A stretch of 59,732 nt of DNA from an uncultured Bacteroidales bacterium (GCA_947303055.1 CAMYXV010000003.1:1-59732); one strand, 5' to 3'; shown: positions 43,019-50,951, numbered from the stretch's first letter. Made by a program: numbers and translations. Notes: generated by a model not told the origin, from the letters alone.

Positions 43019-43471
43019 TTATCTACACAGTCTATCAATTAAAATCTCATGTTGCGGAAAAGCGCGTAATAAGGTCTCCTTCTTAGCCAATTCGAAATTC
43101 CCAAATGTAAAAGCAGGTGCCACGGCGCAACCAACGAGAGAGAATCCCTTTCTACCATGCAATTCTGCCGCAAACCATTGCTCAGGCTCAATGACAACCT
43201 GCATTTCGTCATCAGCAGAAAGGTGATGCACGGTCAGATTTCCATTGGATGTGATGACAAAAATGTCGAGCGGTTCCCCTGCATGGTAATACCAAATCTC
43301 TATCATGTTGTGCAGACGATGGAAAGCCGAGAAATCCTCATCGCAGAGCATATAATAGATGGTGGAAACCTGCTTTTCGCCACTTTCGTCGTTGCCATAC
43401 ACCTGACGATACCAGCCACCTTCGGGATGGGGTGAGAGGTTAAGTTTTTGGATATAATCTTTTGCGTCCAT
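43019..43471 (-). CDS. DUF985 cupin-domain protein
   Basis: The 150 aa match the DUF985 (cupin_5) family: SPHPEGGWYRQVY at the start, FHRLHNMIEIWYYHAGEPLD, and EPEQWFAAEL with GCAVAPAFTFGNFELA near the end. Family members are small beta-barrel proteins; the reaction is not settled. A consensus -7 box on the minus strand at 43498-43505 drives the three-gene operon. Confidence 0.92.
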   Translation of the reverse strand: MDAKDYIQKLNLSPHPEGGWYRQVYGNDESGEKQVSTIYYMLCDEDFSAFHRLHNMIEIWYYHAGEPLDIFVITSNGNLTVHHLSADDEMQVVIEPEQWFAAELHGRKGFSLVGCAVAPAFTFGNFELAKKETLLRAFPQHEILIDRLCR

Positions 43472-43497
43472 AATTGTATATGTGCCGCAAAATTACA

Positions 43498-43505
43498 AAA
43501 ATGAA
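43498..43505 (-). promoter_or_regulatory. Promoter of the cupin-hydrolase-Nudix operon
   Basis: On the minus strand this reads TAATTTTG, the TAnnTTTG -7 box, 27 bp upstream of the cupin ATG. Confidence 0.6.
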
Positions 43506-43549
43506 CAGCTCAAGCCATGTCCCGGTCGTGTGCTTTTGCGATTATTTCG

Positions 43550-43557
43550 TATTTTTG
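43550..43557 (+). promoter_or_regulatory. Promoter of the PLD-like gene
   Basis: TATTTTTG is a consensus -7 box 24 bp upstream of the ATG at 43581. No well-spaced -33 element is evident. Confidence 0.55.
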
Positions 43558-43580
43558 ACCACTGAAAACAAAAACAACCC

Positions 43581-44051
43581 ATGCCTTCACCCTTCATCAA
43601 ATACATTCAAAACGAGCGACATTACACTGAGGTCATATCAAGGGTGGCCACGGTAAAACACTCATTATGGATTGGTACGGCTGACATCAAAGACCTGTAT
43701 GTGACAAAGGGTAACGATGTGGTCCCATTCCTTTCAACCCTCGCTGAACTATTGAAGAAAGGCGTTGATGTGAGGTTGATACACGCCAAAGAACCAGGGC
43801 CGATGTTCAGGGATGACTTTGACCGCTACCCCATCCTTGCGACCGACCTGGAACGGGTATGCTGTCCGAGGGTGCATTTCAAGCTGATGATATTTGATAT
43901 GGAGACTGCTTATATCGGATCGGCTAACCTTACGGGCGCAGGTATGGGTATGAAAAGTGAGAACAGGCGCAACTTTGAAGCCGGTATCCTCACCAACCAG
44001 ATCGTGAAGCACAGGGTAAGCCGTTCTATGGAGAGTTGGAGGAAGAATTAG
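43581..44051 (+). CDS. Phospholipase D-like protein, single HKD motif
   Basis: The 156 aa carry one complete HxKx4D motif (His99, Lys101, Asp106 in RVHFKLMIFD) followed by AYIGSANLTGAGMG, as in the small PLD-like nucleases. Members with one motif act as dimers. No signal peptide is seen, so a cytoplasmic nuclease role is more likely than lipid cleavage. It stands alone, with a long non-coding stretch after it. Confidence 0.85.
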   Translation: MPSPFIKYIQNERHYTEVISRVATVKHSLWIGTADIKDLYVTKGNDVVPFLSTLAELLKKGVDVRLIHAKEPGPMFRDDFDRYPILATDLERVCCPRVHFKLMIFDMETAYIGSANLTGAGMGMKSENRRNFEAGILTNQIVKHRVSRSMESWRKN

Positions 44052-44539
44052 AGAAAGAACGGTGTGGGATAGACGATTGACTATGAAATGCCAACATATT
44101 GCCACATTATGCATAATTAGTCGATAAATGTGCCTCTTTGTCAGTCTTTTTCTCCTAATCAATCAATTCGTATTTAGCAAAGAATCAGATATTTATATTT
44201 TTGTTTGACATTATGTCAGATTGATTTTTTTTGTTGTATTTAACAGATAATCAGATATTTATGCGTGTTATTGGCATTTTGTCAATTTTTACTTTTTGTT
44301 GGTTTATTTGTATTTACCTGATAATCAATATCAGATTGTTTATTTTGTTGCCATTTTGACAAGAAAGAGATTTTTGAACAGTTGTTGTTGGTGTGCGTGG
44401 AAAAGAAAGTCAAACTAAAGACATCGGCCTATGGTAACAAAATCAATTGAATTAAATTAGAAAGAAATTGGTAAATGGTTAATAATCAATAATGTTAAGA
44501 GATTTAAGAGATAATAACAATGAAATACAGAAATAATTA
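44052..44539. repeat. AT-rich non-coding region with repeats near the right end
   Basis: No gene is seen. AATCAGATATTTAT occurs at 44183-44196 and 44249-44262, and related GATAATCAATATCAGATT near 44330. TGACATTATGTCA and variants (GGCATTTTGTCAA, GCCATTTTGACAA) recur between. The repeats precede the DUF3853 gene and attR, so they could be binding sites for the recombination proteins or operators. Confidence 0.4.
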
Positions 44540-44857
44540 GTGAACTTAGATAAGCCGCTTGCGACCGCAACATTGGCTGACTTGTACGAGGTGATCAGAG
44601 AACTTCTGAATGATAATAAATGCAATGCCGTAGTTGATCTACAAGAGAAAAAATACGTCTATGGCATCAAAGGATTGGCCTCCTTGCTTGGATGCTCAAT
44701 CGCCACGGCAGAACGTGTTAAGGCATCTGGTATCCTGAATCCTGCTATATCACAACACGGACGGACCATTATTATCGATGCAGAAATGGCATTAGACATT
44801 CTGAGGATTTCTGGGAAGCACAAGTACATACTCAGCAAGATGAGGAAGGAGCAGTAG
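44540..44857 (+). CDS. DUF3853 excisionase-like DNA-binding protein
   Basis: The frame starts with GTG at 44540 (an ATG at 44520 is followed by an early stop) and encodes 105 aa. A helix-turn-helix (GIKGLASLLGCSIATAERVK, about 45-64) followed by a winged beta hairpin (HGRTIIIDAEMALDIL) is typical of Xis/MerR-like proteins. DUF3853 proteins accompany Bacteroidota integrases. Its place next to attR, and next to the integrase in the excised circle, supports an excisionase role. Confidence 0.8.
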   Translation: MNLDKPLATATLADLYEVIRELLNDNKCNAVVDLQEKKYVYGIKGLASLLGCSIATAERVKASGILNPAISQHGRTIIIDAEMALDILRISGKHKYILSKMRKEQ

Positions 44858-44875
44858 AGTTATTAGAGTTAGATT

Positions 44876-44912
44876 AAAAAGGGTGCTTTTTTGTGTCGGC
44901 ATCCTTTTTTTT
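44876..44912 (+). terminator. Terminator of the DUF3853 gene
   Basis: AAAAAGGGTGC (44876-44886) pairs with GCATCCTTTTT (from 44899) with one G-U pair, ending in a T-run. Confidence 0.8.
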
Positions 44913-44962
44913 GTGTGTTTGTGGAGCAACCCGTCTCCAATAAAAATGGTCGAAAAAGGGCA

Positions 44963-44985
44963 AAAAAGGGGACCAAAAAGGGGAC
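44963..44985. repeat. Candidate integrase arm-type sites (right)
   Basis: AAAAAGGGGAC occurs at 44963-44973 and 44975-44985; a third, shorter AAAAAGGG lies at 44953-44960. They are 52-84 bp inside attR, the usual place for arm-type sites. Confidence 0.5.
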
Positions 44986-45005
44986 TATTGAAAGTTGTAA
45001 AAAAT

Positions 45006-45028
45006 AAACCGCTGAATTTCAGCGGTTT
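45006..45028 (-). terminator. Replacement ssrA terminator supplied by the element
   Basis: AAACCGCTGA and TCAGCGGTTT form a perfect 10-bp stem with a 3-nt loop. On the minus strand a T-rich tract (TATTTTTT) follows. It lies just past the tmRNA 3' end, inside the element, and replaces the original terminator now stranded at 4228-4256. Confidence 0.8.
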
Positions 45029-45036
45029 AAATTGAT

Positions 45037-45056
45037 AAAAAGTGGAGATGGAGGGA
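45037..45056. repeat. Right attachment site (attR) core within ssrA
   Basis: This 20-bp sequence, identical to 4261-4280, comprises the last 14 nt of the tmRNA gene plus six following bases. The ssrA 3' end is kept intact, as in most integrations of this type. Confidence 0.9.
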
Positions 45057-45440
45057 GTCGAACCCTCGTCCAAACAAGGAACCCCCATGGTTTCTACATG
45101 CTTATTCCGCTGTTGGTTTTCGTGCCGTGCAAGGGAGCGAACGCCCTAAACGCGACCTTATCTCCTAAGTTTCGCCCTGCCGTCGGAGCGCCGACAAGGC
45201 TATCCCGAAATTGCTTAGCACCCCGGGCTCAGGCCGGAATCAGGAATCTCCACCTGCGGGATGTCTCGTCCCCTCACCTTGTGAAGGGATTAAGCCAGTG
45301 ATCTACTGTGCTTCAATCAGGCAGCGAGAGCGTAGTTGTTTTCGCCAATTACTTTTTTGCAGTCAAGATTTACGAGCGTCACTGCGAGGCTCGACATGCT
45401 TACATGACAATTCATCTTGCTGTCAAAACCATACATCCCC
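45043..45440 (-). ncRNA. ssrA: Transfer-messenger RNA (tmRNA)
   Basis: The RNA runs from GGGGATG (45440) to CATCTCCA (45043), which pair to form the tRNA-like acceptor stem; the T-arm GGTTCGACTCC is clear near the 3' end. The tag frame (45346-45317, minus strand) reads GGC GAA AAC AAC TAC GCT CTC GCT GCC TGA, giving the tag GENNYALAA, as expected in Bacteroidales. About 398 nt is a normal length. tmRNA rescues stalled ribosomes. Its 3' end is the integration site of the 40.8-kb element. Confidence 0.95.
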
Positions 45441-45499
45441 TTTTCAGTTGAGAGTTTAGAGTTGAGAGAGTAGAGCTGTCATTCTCAAAGAACGGACGG

Positions 45500-45507
45500 C
45501 AAAAGTA
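45500..45507 (-). promoter_or_regulatory. ssrA promoter -7 box
   Basis: On the minus strand this reads TACTTTTG, a consensus -7 box, about 60 bp upstream of the mature 5' end. Confidence 0.6.
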
Positions 45508-45567
45508 CAGCTATTTTTGATACCCCGCAAGTTCATGGAAAAAATATTGTTTTTTTCACGAAATTCA

Positions 45568-45575
45568 TATCTTTG
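45568..45575 (+). promoter_or_regulatory. Promoter of the 45616 gene
   Basis: TATCTTTG followed by CA, with a TTG at about 45547-45549 as -33 element. Confidence 0.6.
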
Positions 45576-45615
45576 CAATCCGATACAATAATGAAACAAC
45601 TAAAAAGAAACAATC

Positions 45616-46176
45616 ATGAAGAGACTATTTGCCCTTACCCTGATGCTGCTCGCTGGCAGACTCTTAGTGGCCCAAGTTCCCTATGTCAGGATTGAAGATC
45701 GTCAGACGAAGTATGAGCAGTTGACCCAACAAACGGGTACCCTTTGCAAGATTACGGACTATGAAATCTCGACCCAGCTTTTCAACAACATAGAAACTTC
45801 GGTGAGAAGCGTTGTGGTGGATGATGCTGTCCGTTATTTCTATCGCATCTATCGGAAAGAGAAGGAAGAACGACCTGCTTTTGAGGCATTGGTGGCCTAC
45901 GATGATTTGGTGGAACTCAATAGGGAATTGGAGTCGATGATTGAGGAGGAACGCAAGGATAGGAACGCCCGAAAGGATTATTGCGAGACTTTCTATCGTA
46001 CAGAAGACGGATTCCAAATCGGTTATTTCATCAAAAACAGGCAAACGAATTGGTATCTTGTTCAGGACCGTTATAACCAGAACAAGGTCTTTTTCGACAG
46101 TGGGACGAAACTAAAGGATCACTTCAAAAAGGCTATGACCAAGTTTGAAGAAGTGATGAAAAAGAGTGGCAATTAG
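45616..46176 (+). CDS. Secreted hypothetical protein, 186 aa
   Basis: A signal peptide (about 1-19, ending LLVAQ) is followed by a soluble, charged domain without a family I know. Helical stretches (LVELNRELESMIEEERKDRN) and a short beta-rich part (GFQIGYFIKNRQTNWYLV) are visible. The protein is probably periplasmic. It is convergent with the NtrC-type gene, with a 3-bp gap. Confidence 0.7.
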   Translation: MKRLFALTLMLLAGRLLVAQVPYVRIEDRQTKYEQLTQQTGTLCKITDYEISTQLFNNIETSVRSVVVDDAVRYFYRIYRKEKEERPAFEALVAYDDLVELNRELESMIEEERKDRNARKDYCETFYRTEDGFQIGYFIKNRQTNWYLVQDRYNQNKVFFDSGTKLKDHFKKAMTKFEEVMKKSGN

Positions 46177-46179
46177 TCG

Positions 46180-47340
46180 TTAGTTCAGCGGGTTCCCGAA
46201 ATGCACGACATCGTCCTTCGAGATGGTGTCGCCACAAAAGATAGCCAGACGCTCCACGATGTTATGCAACTCGCGGATGTTGCCCGTCCATTGATATTGC
46301 TGTAGTGCTTCCATGGCCTCAGTTTCGAAAGTGGGGACGGGCTTGCCCATGTCTTGCGCGATGATTTCCATGAAGTTGCTGACCAACAGCGGAATGTCGT
46401 CCTTGCGTTCGCGCAGAGGCGGCACATTGATGACGACGACGCTCAGACGGTGGTAAAGGTCTTCGCGGAAGTTACCCTTCTCGATTTCGGTTTTCAGGTT
46501 TTTGTTTGTGGCGGCCAAAATACGCACGTTCACTGGGATCTCTTTCTCGCCGCCCACGCGCACAATCTTGTTCTCTTGCAAAGCCCTTAACACTTTGGCT
46601 TGGGCGGGAAGGCTCATGTCGCCGATTTCATCCAAGAAGAGGGTGCCGCCATCGGCCAGCTCAAAGTCGCCCTTCTTCTGCTTGATGGCTGAAGTGAAGG
46701 AGCCTTTTTCGTGACCAAACAATTGGCTTTCAATCAATTCAGAAGGAATAGCAGCGCAGTTGACCTCAATGAAGGGGCCGCTGCTTCTTGCGCTGAGTTC
46801 GTGCAGTTGTCGGGCCACGAGTTCCTTACCCGTGCCGTTCTCACCAGTGATGAGCACACGTGCATTCGTGGGTGCCACCTTGTCAATCATGTCTTTTACC
46901 TCCAGCATCGGGGCTGACTCGCCAATCATCTGGTGCTGAATTTTCACGGCTTTCTTCAAGACCTTGTTCTCGGTGGCCAAGTTCTTTTTGTCCAAAGCAT
47001 TACGCAAGGTGATGAGCAGCCGGTTCAAGTCGGGAGGCTTGGGGATGAAGTCGAAGGCACCTTTCTTGATGGCTTCCACGGCGGTTTCAATGGTGCCGTG
47101 ACCCGAGAGCATGATGACTGGCACATCCGACTCTTTTCGGATGGCTTCCAGCACTTCAATACCGTCCATCTCGGGCATCTTAATGTCGCAGAAAATGGCG
47201 TCAAAATCTTGTTCCTTCATATGTTGCAGGGCTTCCATGCCTGTTCCGGCATCGTCCACCTGATAGCTTTCGTTTTCGAGGATGTCGCGTAGCACGCGGC
47301 GGATGGGGGCCTCGTCGTCGATGATGAGTATTCTTGGCAT
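46180..47340 (-). CDS. NtrC-family sigma-54 response regulator lacking an HTH domain
   Basis: The start is the ATG at 47340 (386 aa); the frame extends to 47559, but the promoter box at 47357-47364 lies there. A receiver domain (about 1-120, phospho-acceptor Asp52 in FCDIKMPEMDG) is followed by the AAA+ domain with Walker A GENGTGKE and Walker B GGTLFLDEIGD. The sigma-54-contact loop reads GSFTSA instead of GAFTGA. The protein ends after NIRELHNIVERLAIFCGD without a Fis-type helix-turn-helix, so it may act without specific DNA binding. The cognate kinase is not in the window. Confidence 0.9.
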   Translation of the reverse strand: MPRILIIDDEAPIRRVLRDILENESYQVDDAGTGMEALQHMKEQDFDAIFCDIKMPEMDGIEVLEAIRKESDVPVIMLSGHGTIETAVEAIKKGAFDFIPKPPDLNRLLITLRNALDKKNLATENKVLKKAVKIQHQMIGESAPMLEVKDMIDKVAPTNARVLITGENGTGKELVARQLHELSARSSGPFIEVNCAAIPSELIESQLFGHEKGSFTSAIKQKKGDFELADGGTLFLDEIGDMSLPAQAKVLRALQENKIVRVGGEKEIPVNVRILAATNKNLKTEIEKGNFREDLYHRLSVVVINVPPLRERKDDIPLLVSNFMEIIAQDMGKPVPTFETEAMEALQQYQWTGNIRELHNIVERLAIFCGDTISKDDVVHFGNPLN

Positions 47341-47356
47341 CGTTTTTAATTTTGTG

Positions 47357-47364
47357 CAAAGATA
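47357..47364 (-). promoter_or_regulatory. Promoter of the NtrC-type gene
   Basis: On the minus strand TATCTTTG followed by CAC, 16 bp upstream of the ATG at 47340. Confidence 0.6.
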
Positions 47365-47454
47365 GTGACTTTTTTTGAATGCAGAATGTAGAATGCAGAA
47401 TGTAGAATTAGGGATTTTTGAATTATATATTTTGAATTTTGAATCAAAACTTCC

Positions 47455-47462
47455 TATTTTTG
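47455..47462 (+). promoter_or_regulatory. Promoter of the SUMF1-type gene
   Basis: TATTTTTG followed by CC, 18 bp before the ATG at 47481. The stretch before it contains two copies of GCAGAATGTAGAAT (47380-47410). Confidence 0.6.
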
Positions 47463-47480
47463 CCTTCAAATTGATGAATA

Positions 47481-48338
47481 ATGAAGAGAGTTTTCCTGTT
47501 TTTCGGTTTGTTGTTTTGTGCGCAAGTGGCGCTTGTGGCTCAAGATACGCTTCCTGCACCTACTTCCTATCGGGTCAACAAGGTGTCGTTCAATATGGTA
47601 CGGGTCGAAAAGGGTGGTTTTTGGATGGGTGCCCAGCATATGGATACTGCCGAGTTCAACTATGACCGTTACTCGCTGACTGATGAGTTGCCAGTGCATT
47701 ATGTAACAATGAGTGAGGATTATTATATCGGCCAGACCGAGGTGACGCAGAAGCTGTGGAAGGCGGTGATGGGGTATAACCCGAGTGCAAAGAAGTGCTC
47801 GAAGCGTCCGGTGACCAATGTCAACTACTTTGAGGTTCAGGAGTTTCTGAGAAGAATCGACAGCATCACGGGAATGAAGTTCCGCTTGCCTACCGAGGAA
47901 GAATGGGAGTATGCCGCAAGGGGCGGAAAATACTCAAAAGGCTATATTTTTAGCGGTAGTAATGAGGTAGACCGCGTGGCTTGGCACAATGGGAATACCT
48001 CAAAACTGAAAAAGGTGAAGAAACGCGCAGCCAATGAGCTGGGCATTTACGATATGTCGGGCAATGTGTGGGAATGGTGCAGTTCGAGGTATCGTTTCTT
48101 TGACAAGGAGCGTAACGCTACGCTTGGCAAAGACGGTGAGATGTACTGCATCCGCGGTGGTGGCTGGCAATTGCCCAAGACCTCCTGTCGTGTGTCGTGG
48201 CGCGGCAAACGCCTGCCCGATTTGAAGAACTCTTTCGGTGGTTTTCGCCTTTGCTTGGATGCAAAGTACGTGAAAGAAGAGGCTCCGGAAGGGGAGGCTT
48301 TGATGAAAAAGAAGGAAAAGGGGGAAGGAGAGGAATAA
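47481..48338 (+). CDS. Secreted SUMF1/formylglycine-generating-enzyme fold protein
   Basis: A signal peptide (about 1-20) is followed by the SUMF1 fold: MVRVEKGGFWMGA, IGQTEVTQKLWKAVMG, PVTNVNYFEVQEFL, FRLPTEEEWEYAARGG, SGNVWEWCS and CIRGGGW through GGFRLCLD. The paired active-site cysteines of true formylglycine-generating enzymes are not evident, so it is more likely a structural or ligand-binding member such as the GldK/PorK-like group. That link is unproven. The C-terminus is a Lys/Glu-rich tail. Confidence 0.85.
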   Translation: MKRVFLFFGLLFCAQVALVAQDTLPAPTSYRVNKVSFNMVRVEKGGFWMGAQHMDTAEFNYDRYSLTDELPVHYVTMSEDYYIGQTEVTQKLWKAVMGYNPSAKKCSKRPVTNVNYFEVQEFLRRIDSITGMKFRLPTEEEWEYAARGGKYSKGYIFSGSNEVDRVAWHNGNTSKLKKVKKRAANELGIYDMSGNVWEWCSSRYRFFDKERNATLGKDGEMYCIRGGGWQLPKTSCRVSWRGKRLPDLKNSFGGFRLCLDAKYVKEEAPEGEALMKKKEKGEGEE

Positions 48339-48343
48339 GGCTG

Positions 48344-48775
48344 TCAAGGCGTGAGCCGTAGCTTCTTATTCCTATAATTAATTACGGCCTTGTGTTTCTT
48401 CAGCAAATCCCCACCGATGATGCCATCGATGTGGGGCAAATTGAGTTTTTCATACATCTCATGGATGTTCTCCAAATCCAAGGCAACGGCTTCGTAATCT
48501 GTTATTTCCAACGCACCTAAGGAAAAGGTGTCAATTTTGAATGTTGCGCTTTCAAGGTCAGAGCTGCCCACGCCGGCGGTGAGGCCTTCTTTTTTCTCGA
48601 ACTGGATGTCGTCGATGAAATTAGAGATGGTTTTGGGGTCGAAAACGGAGCGCGAGGCACCCGTGTCAATCAAGAAGTTGGCTTCCTTACCATGGATCAT
48701 TCCTTTGACCATGATATGGAAGCCTTCTCCTTCAATGTCAAGTAGTTGCAGAGGAACTTCTATATAGCGTCGCAT
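48344..48775 (-). CDS. Retropepsin-like aspartyl protease
   Basis: The 143 aa contain the catalytic motif LIDTGASRSVFD (about 36-47) and the paired hydrophobic motif HIDGIIGGDLLKK, as in retroviral-type proteases that act as homodimers. There is no signal peptide, so the protein is probably cytoplasmic. It starts 1 bp after the LOG-family gene and is likely co-transcribed with it. Confidence 0.88.
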   Translation of the reverse strand: MRRYIEVPLQLLDIEGEGFHIMVKGMIHGKEANFLIDTGASRSVFDPKTISNFIDDIQFEKKEGLTAGVGSSDLESATFKIDTFSLGALEITDYEAVALDLENIHEMYEKLNLPHIDGIIGGDLLKKHKAVINYRNKKLRLTP

Positions 48776-48776
48776 A

Positions 48777-49493
48777 TCAGAAGTTCGGCTTGATGGCGTA
48801 TTTCTTGTAGAATTCCTTGATGATTTTCACGGCTTCGTCGGCGGTGTCGACGATATGGAAAATCTCGAAGTCTTCTTCCTTGATCATGTGGTTGGGAAGC
48901 AGAGTGTTTCTGAACCAGTCGACCAAGCCTTCCCAATAATCCTTTCCCACCAGCACAACGGGGAATTTGACCATTTTGTTGGTTTGGATGAGGGTGATGG
49001 CTTCAGAGAGTTCGTCGAGGGTTCCGAAACCGCCTGGCATGGCGATGTAGCCTTGGGCATACCGCATGAAGATGGTCTTGCGGACGAAGAAGTAGTCGAA
49101 GCTGATATTCTTGTCGTGGTCGATATAGGGGTTGAAATGCTGCTCAAAAGGCAAGTTGATGTTCAATCCCACACTGGTGGCACCGCCTTGTTGCGCGCCT
49201 TTGTTGCCGGCTTCCATGATGCCAGGGCCACCGCCTGTGATGGTGCCAAAGCCGTAGTCGGCCAGTTTTTCGGCGATCTCAACCGCCATCTCATAGTATT
49301 TGTCGCCAGGTTGGGTGCGTGCCGAGCCAAAGATAGCCACGCAGGGACCGTTTTTAGCCAACTTTTCCATGCCTGTCACAAACTCGGACATGATTTTAAA
49401 CACCGACCATGAGTCGTGACTTTTGATGTCGTTCCACGATTTGGGGTGAAAACTGTCGTGGATGATTTGTTCTTCTTTCTCTGATATTGGCAT
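48777..49493 (-). CDS. LOG family protein (TIGR00730)
   Basis: The 238 aa show the lysine decarboxylase-like motifs of LOG proteins: CVAIFGSARTQPGD, ITGGGPGIMEAGNKGA, and MPGGFGTLDELSEA, the PGGxGTxxE active-site signature. LOG proteins cleave ribose phosphate from nucleoside monophosphates. It belongs to the larger, N-terminally extended subgroup. The physiological substrate here is unknown. Confidence 0.92.
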   Translation of the reverse strand: MPISEKEEQIIHDSFHPKSWNDIKSHDSWSVFKIMSEFVTGMEKLAKNGPCVAIFGSARTQPGDKYYEMAVEIAEKLADYGFGTITGGGPGIMEAGNKGAQQGGATSVGLNINLPFEQHFNPYIDHDKNISFDYFFVRKTIFMRYAQGYIAMPGGFGTLDELSEAITLIQTNKMVKFPVVLVGKDYWEGLVDWFRNTLLPNHMIKEEDFEIFHIVDTADEAVKIIKEFYKKYAIKPNF

Positions 49494-49532
49494 AAAAAAT
49501 TCGAAATTTAAGATTCAAGATAAAAATTTGTG

Positions 49533-49540
49533 TATTTTTG
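49533..49540 (+). promoter_or_regulatory. tRNA-Gly promoter -7 box
   Basis: TATTTTTG followed by CAG, 11 bp before the tRNA 5' end. Confidence 0.6.
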
Positions 49541-49551
49541 CAGTCTCAAAC

Positions 49552-49624
49552 GCGAATGTAGCTCAGTTGGTAGAGCATCAGCTTCCCAAGCTGAGGGTCG
49601 CGGGTTCGAACCCCGTTATTCGCT
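49552..49624 (+). tRNA. tRNA-Gly (anticodon CCC)
   Basis: The cloverleaf is complete: acceptor GCGAATG/TATTCGC with a terminal G-U, D-arm GCTC/GAGC, anticodon stem TCAGC/GCTGA with loop TTCCCAA, and T-arm GCGGG-TTCGAAC-CCCGT. CCA is not encoded. Confidence 0.95.
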
Positions 49625-49652
49625 CATGGGACTTGATTTATTTCAAGGGGGA

Positions 49653-49679
49653 GCGCGGCTGTGAGGCCGCGCTTTTTTT
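49653..49679 (+). terminator. Terminator after tRNA-Gly
   Basis: GCGCGGC and GCCGCGC form a perfect 7-bp stem with a 6-nt loop, followed by a T7 run. Confidence 0.85.
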
Positions 49680-49697
49680 ATCCCTTATTCCGCTGAT

Positions 49698-50951
49698 TTA
49701 GAGTTGTGTGCCGCACTCAGGGCAGAACTTGCCTGTCACTTCTGCGCCGCATTTCGGACATTTCTTTGGCCCTACGGCTGCCAAGGGTGTGCCGCATTCG
49801 GGGCAGAATTTTCCACTGCTCTCTGTTCCGCATTTCGGGCATTTCACCATTGGCTTGGGAGCCGGAGCAGGCGTGCCGCATTCGGGACAGAACTTACCAG
49901 TGATCATCGTGCCGCATTTCGGGCAGGGGACACCTTTAGCCTGCTGTTGGTTATAGGGGTCGTAGTTGGTTTGTCCACCTTGGCCGTTCCATGCGTTTTG
50001 CATGGCACTACCCGTCATGCCACCAGAGCCCACGTTGGCCATGCCCACGCCCATGAAGCCGCCTACTGCGCCAGCCTCGTTGCCGGCTGCGGTCTCCATC
50101 ACGTCGATGACCTTGCCTTGCTGCATCATGGTGTTGCTGCTGTATTCGTAACGGTCGATCTTCTCCTGGCTGGCCTCATCCAACGAGACGGACTCGATGG
50201 TGAAGCTGACCAAACGGACGCCACGGGCGCGGATGGGCTCGTCGAACACCTTCTCGTCCATGGTCTTCTTGATCTCTTCGGTGTAGCTCGGCAGTTCGAG
50301 CACGGGCACGCGGTGTTGGCTGTTGCCCATCTCGTTGAGCACGTTTTGGAACGAGGCCATCACCTCGCTGCGCATCTGTTCGGTAATGTCGCCCTTGCGG
50401 ATGATGTTGGCCGTGCCGGCATGGTTACGCATGAAGATTCCCATGTCGTCCAAGCGGAAGGTGTATTTGCCGTAGCAACGCACGTTGACGCCCATGGGCA
50501 TCAGCGAGTTGGTCATCTGGTTCGGGATGGCGTGTGACCAGTCCTGGAAGGGGACGGGTGTGGCGGTGCCGAACTTGTTGTCAAGGATTTCCTTGGCGTT
50601 GAAATAGAACACGGCTTGTTCCTTGGCGGGGGTGCCACCATAGGTGAAACGTTGCCACATTTCCTTGAAGACAGGACCAAATTCGCCCGCAAAGAACGAA
50701 GGCGATGAGGATTTGTCGAAGGTGTAGACGCCTTCTTCAGCGGTGGCATCGAGCACCGCGCCGCTGTCGTAGATGACGGCCACCTGACCAGGAGCCACGA
50801 TGACGCGGCTGTTCTTGGAGATCTGCCCCGTTTTGGTGGTCTGTTTCACCATCAGGGTGTCCATGTCCATGTTGTCGCATTTGATGAGGTCTAACCATTG
50901 GTCACTCAAGGTACCGCCGATGGAGCCTGTTATTGCTTTGATAAGTCCCAT
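49698..50951 (-). CDS. SPFH-domain protein with C-terminal zinc ribbons
   Basis: The 417 aa have an SPFH/virion-core-like domain (about 30-265) including VAPGQVAVIYDSGAVLD. A Gly/Met-rich linker (about 295-325) follows, then three tandem double-CxxC zinc ribbons (PCPKCGTMITGKFCPECG and two close copies). The repeats are nearly identical. SPFH proteins form membrane-associated scaffolds. It precedes no other gene on its transcript; the Tim44-like gene upstream on the same strand also ends in a zinc ribbon. Confidence 0.88.
   Translation of the reverse strand: MGLIKAITGSIGGTLSDQWLDLIKCDNMDMDTLMVKQTTKTGQISKNSRVIVAPGQVAVIYDSGAVLDATAEEGVYTFDKSSSPSFFAGEFGPVFKEMWQRFTYGGTPAKEQAVFYFNAKEILDNKFGTATPVPFQDWSHAIPNQMTNSLMPMGVNVRCYGKYTFRLDDMGIFMRNHAGTANIIRKGDITEQMRSEVMASFQNVLNEMGNSQHRVPVLELPSYTEEIKKTMDEKVFDEPIRARGVRLVSFTIESVSLDEASQEKIDRYEYSSNTMMQQGKVIDVMETAAGNEAGAVGGFMGVGMANVGSGGMTGSAMQNAWNGQGGQTNYDPYNQQQAKGVPCPKCGTMITGKFCPECGTPAPAPKPMVKCPKCGTESSGKFCPECGTPLAAVGPKKCPKCGAEVTGKFCPECGTQL

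Noticed and set aside
47341-47559. N-terminal extension of the NtrC-type regulator
   Set aside because: The extra segment spans the TATCTTTG promoter box and repeated GCAGAATGTAGAAT; the receiver domain begins at the ATG at 47340.
49704-50537. A 277-codon plus-strand frame with many His, Ala and Cys
   Set aside because: It is the complement of the SPFH/zinc-ribbon gene, whose CPKCG repeats create the apparent Cys/Gly/His pattern.
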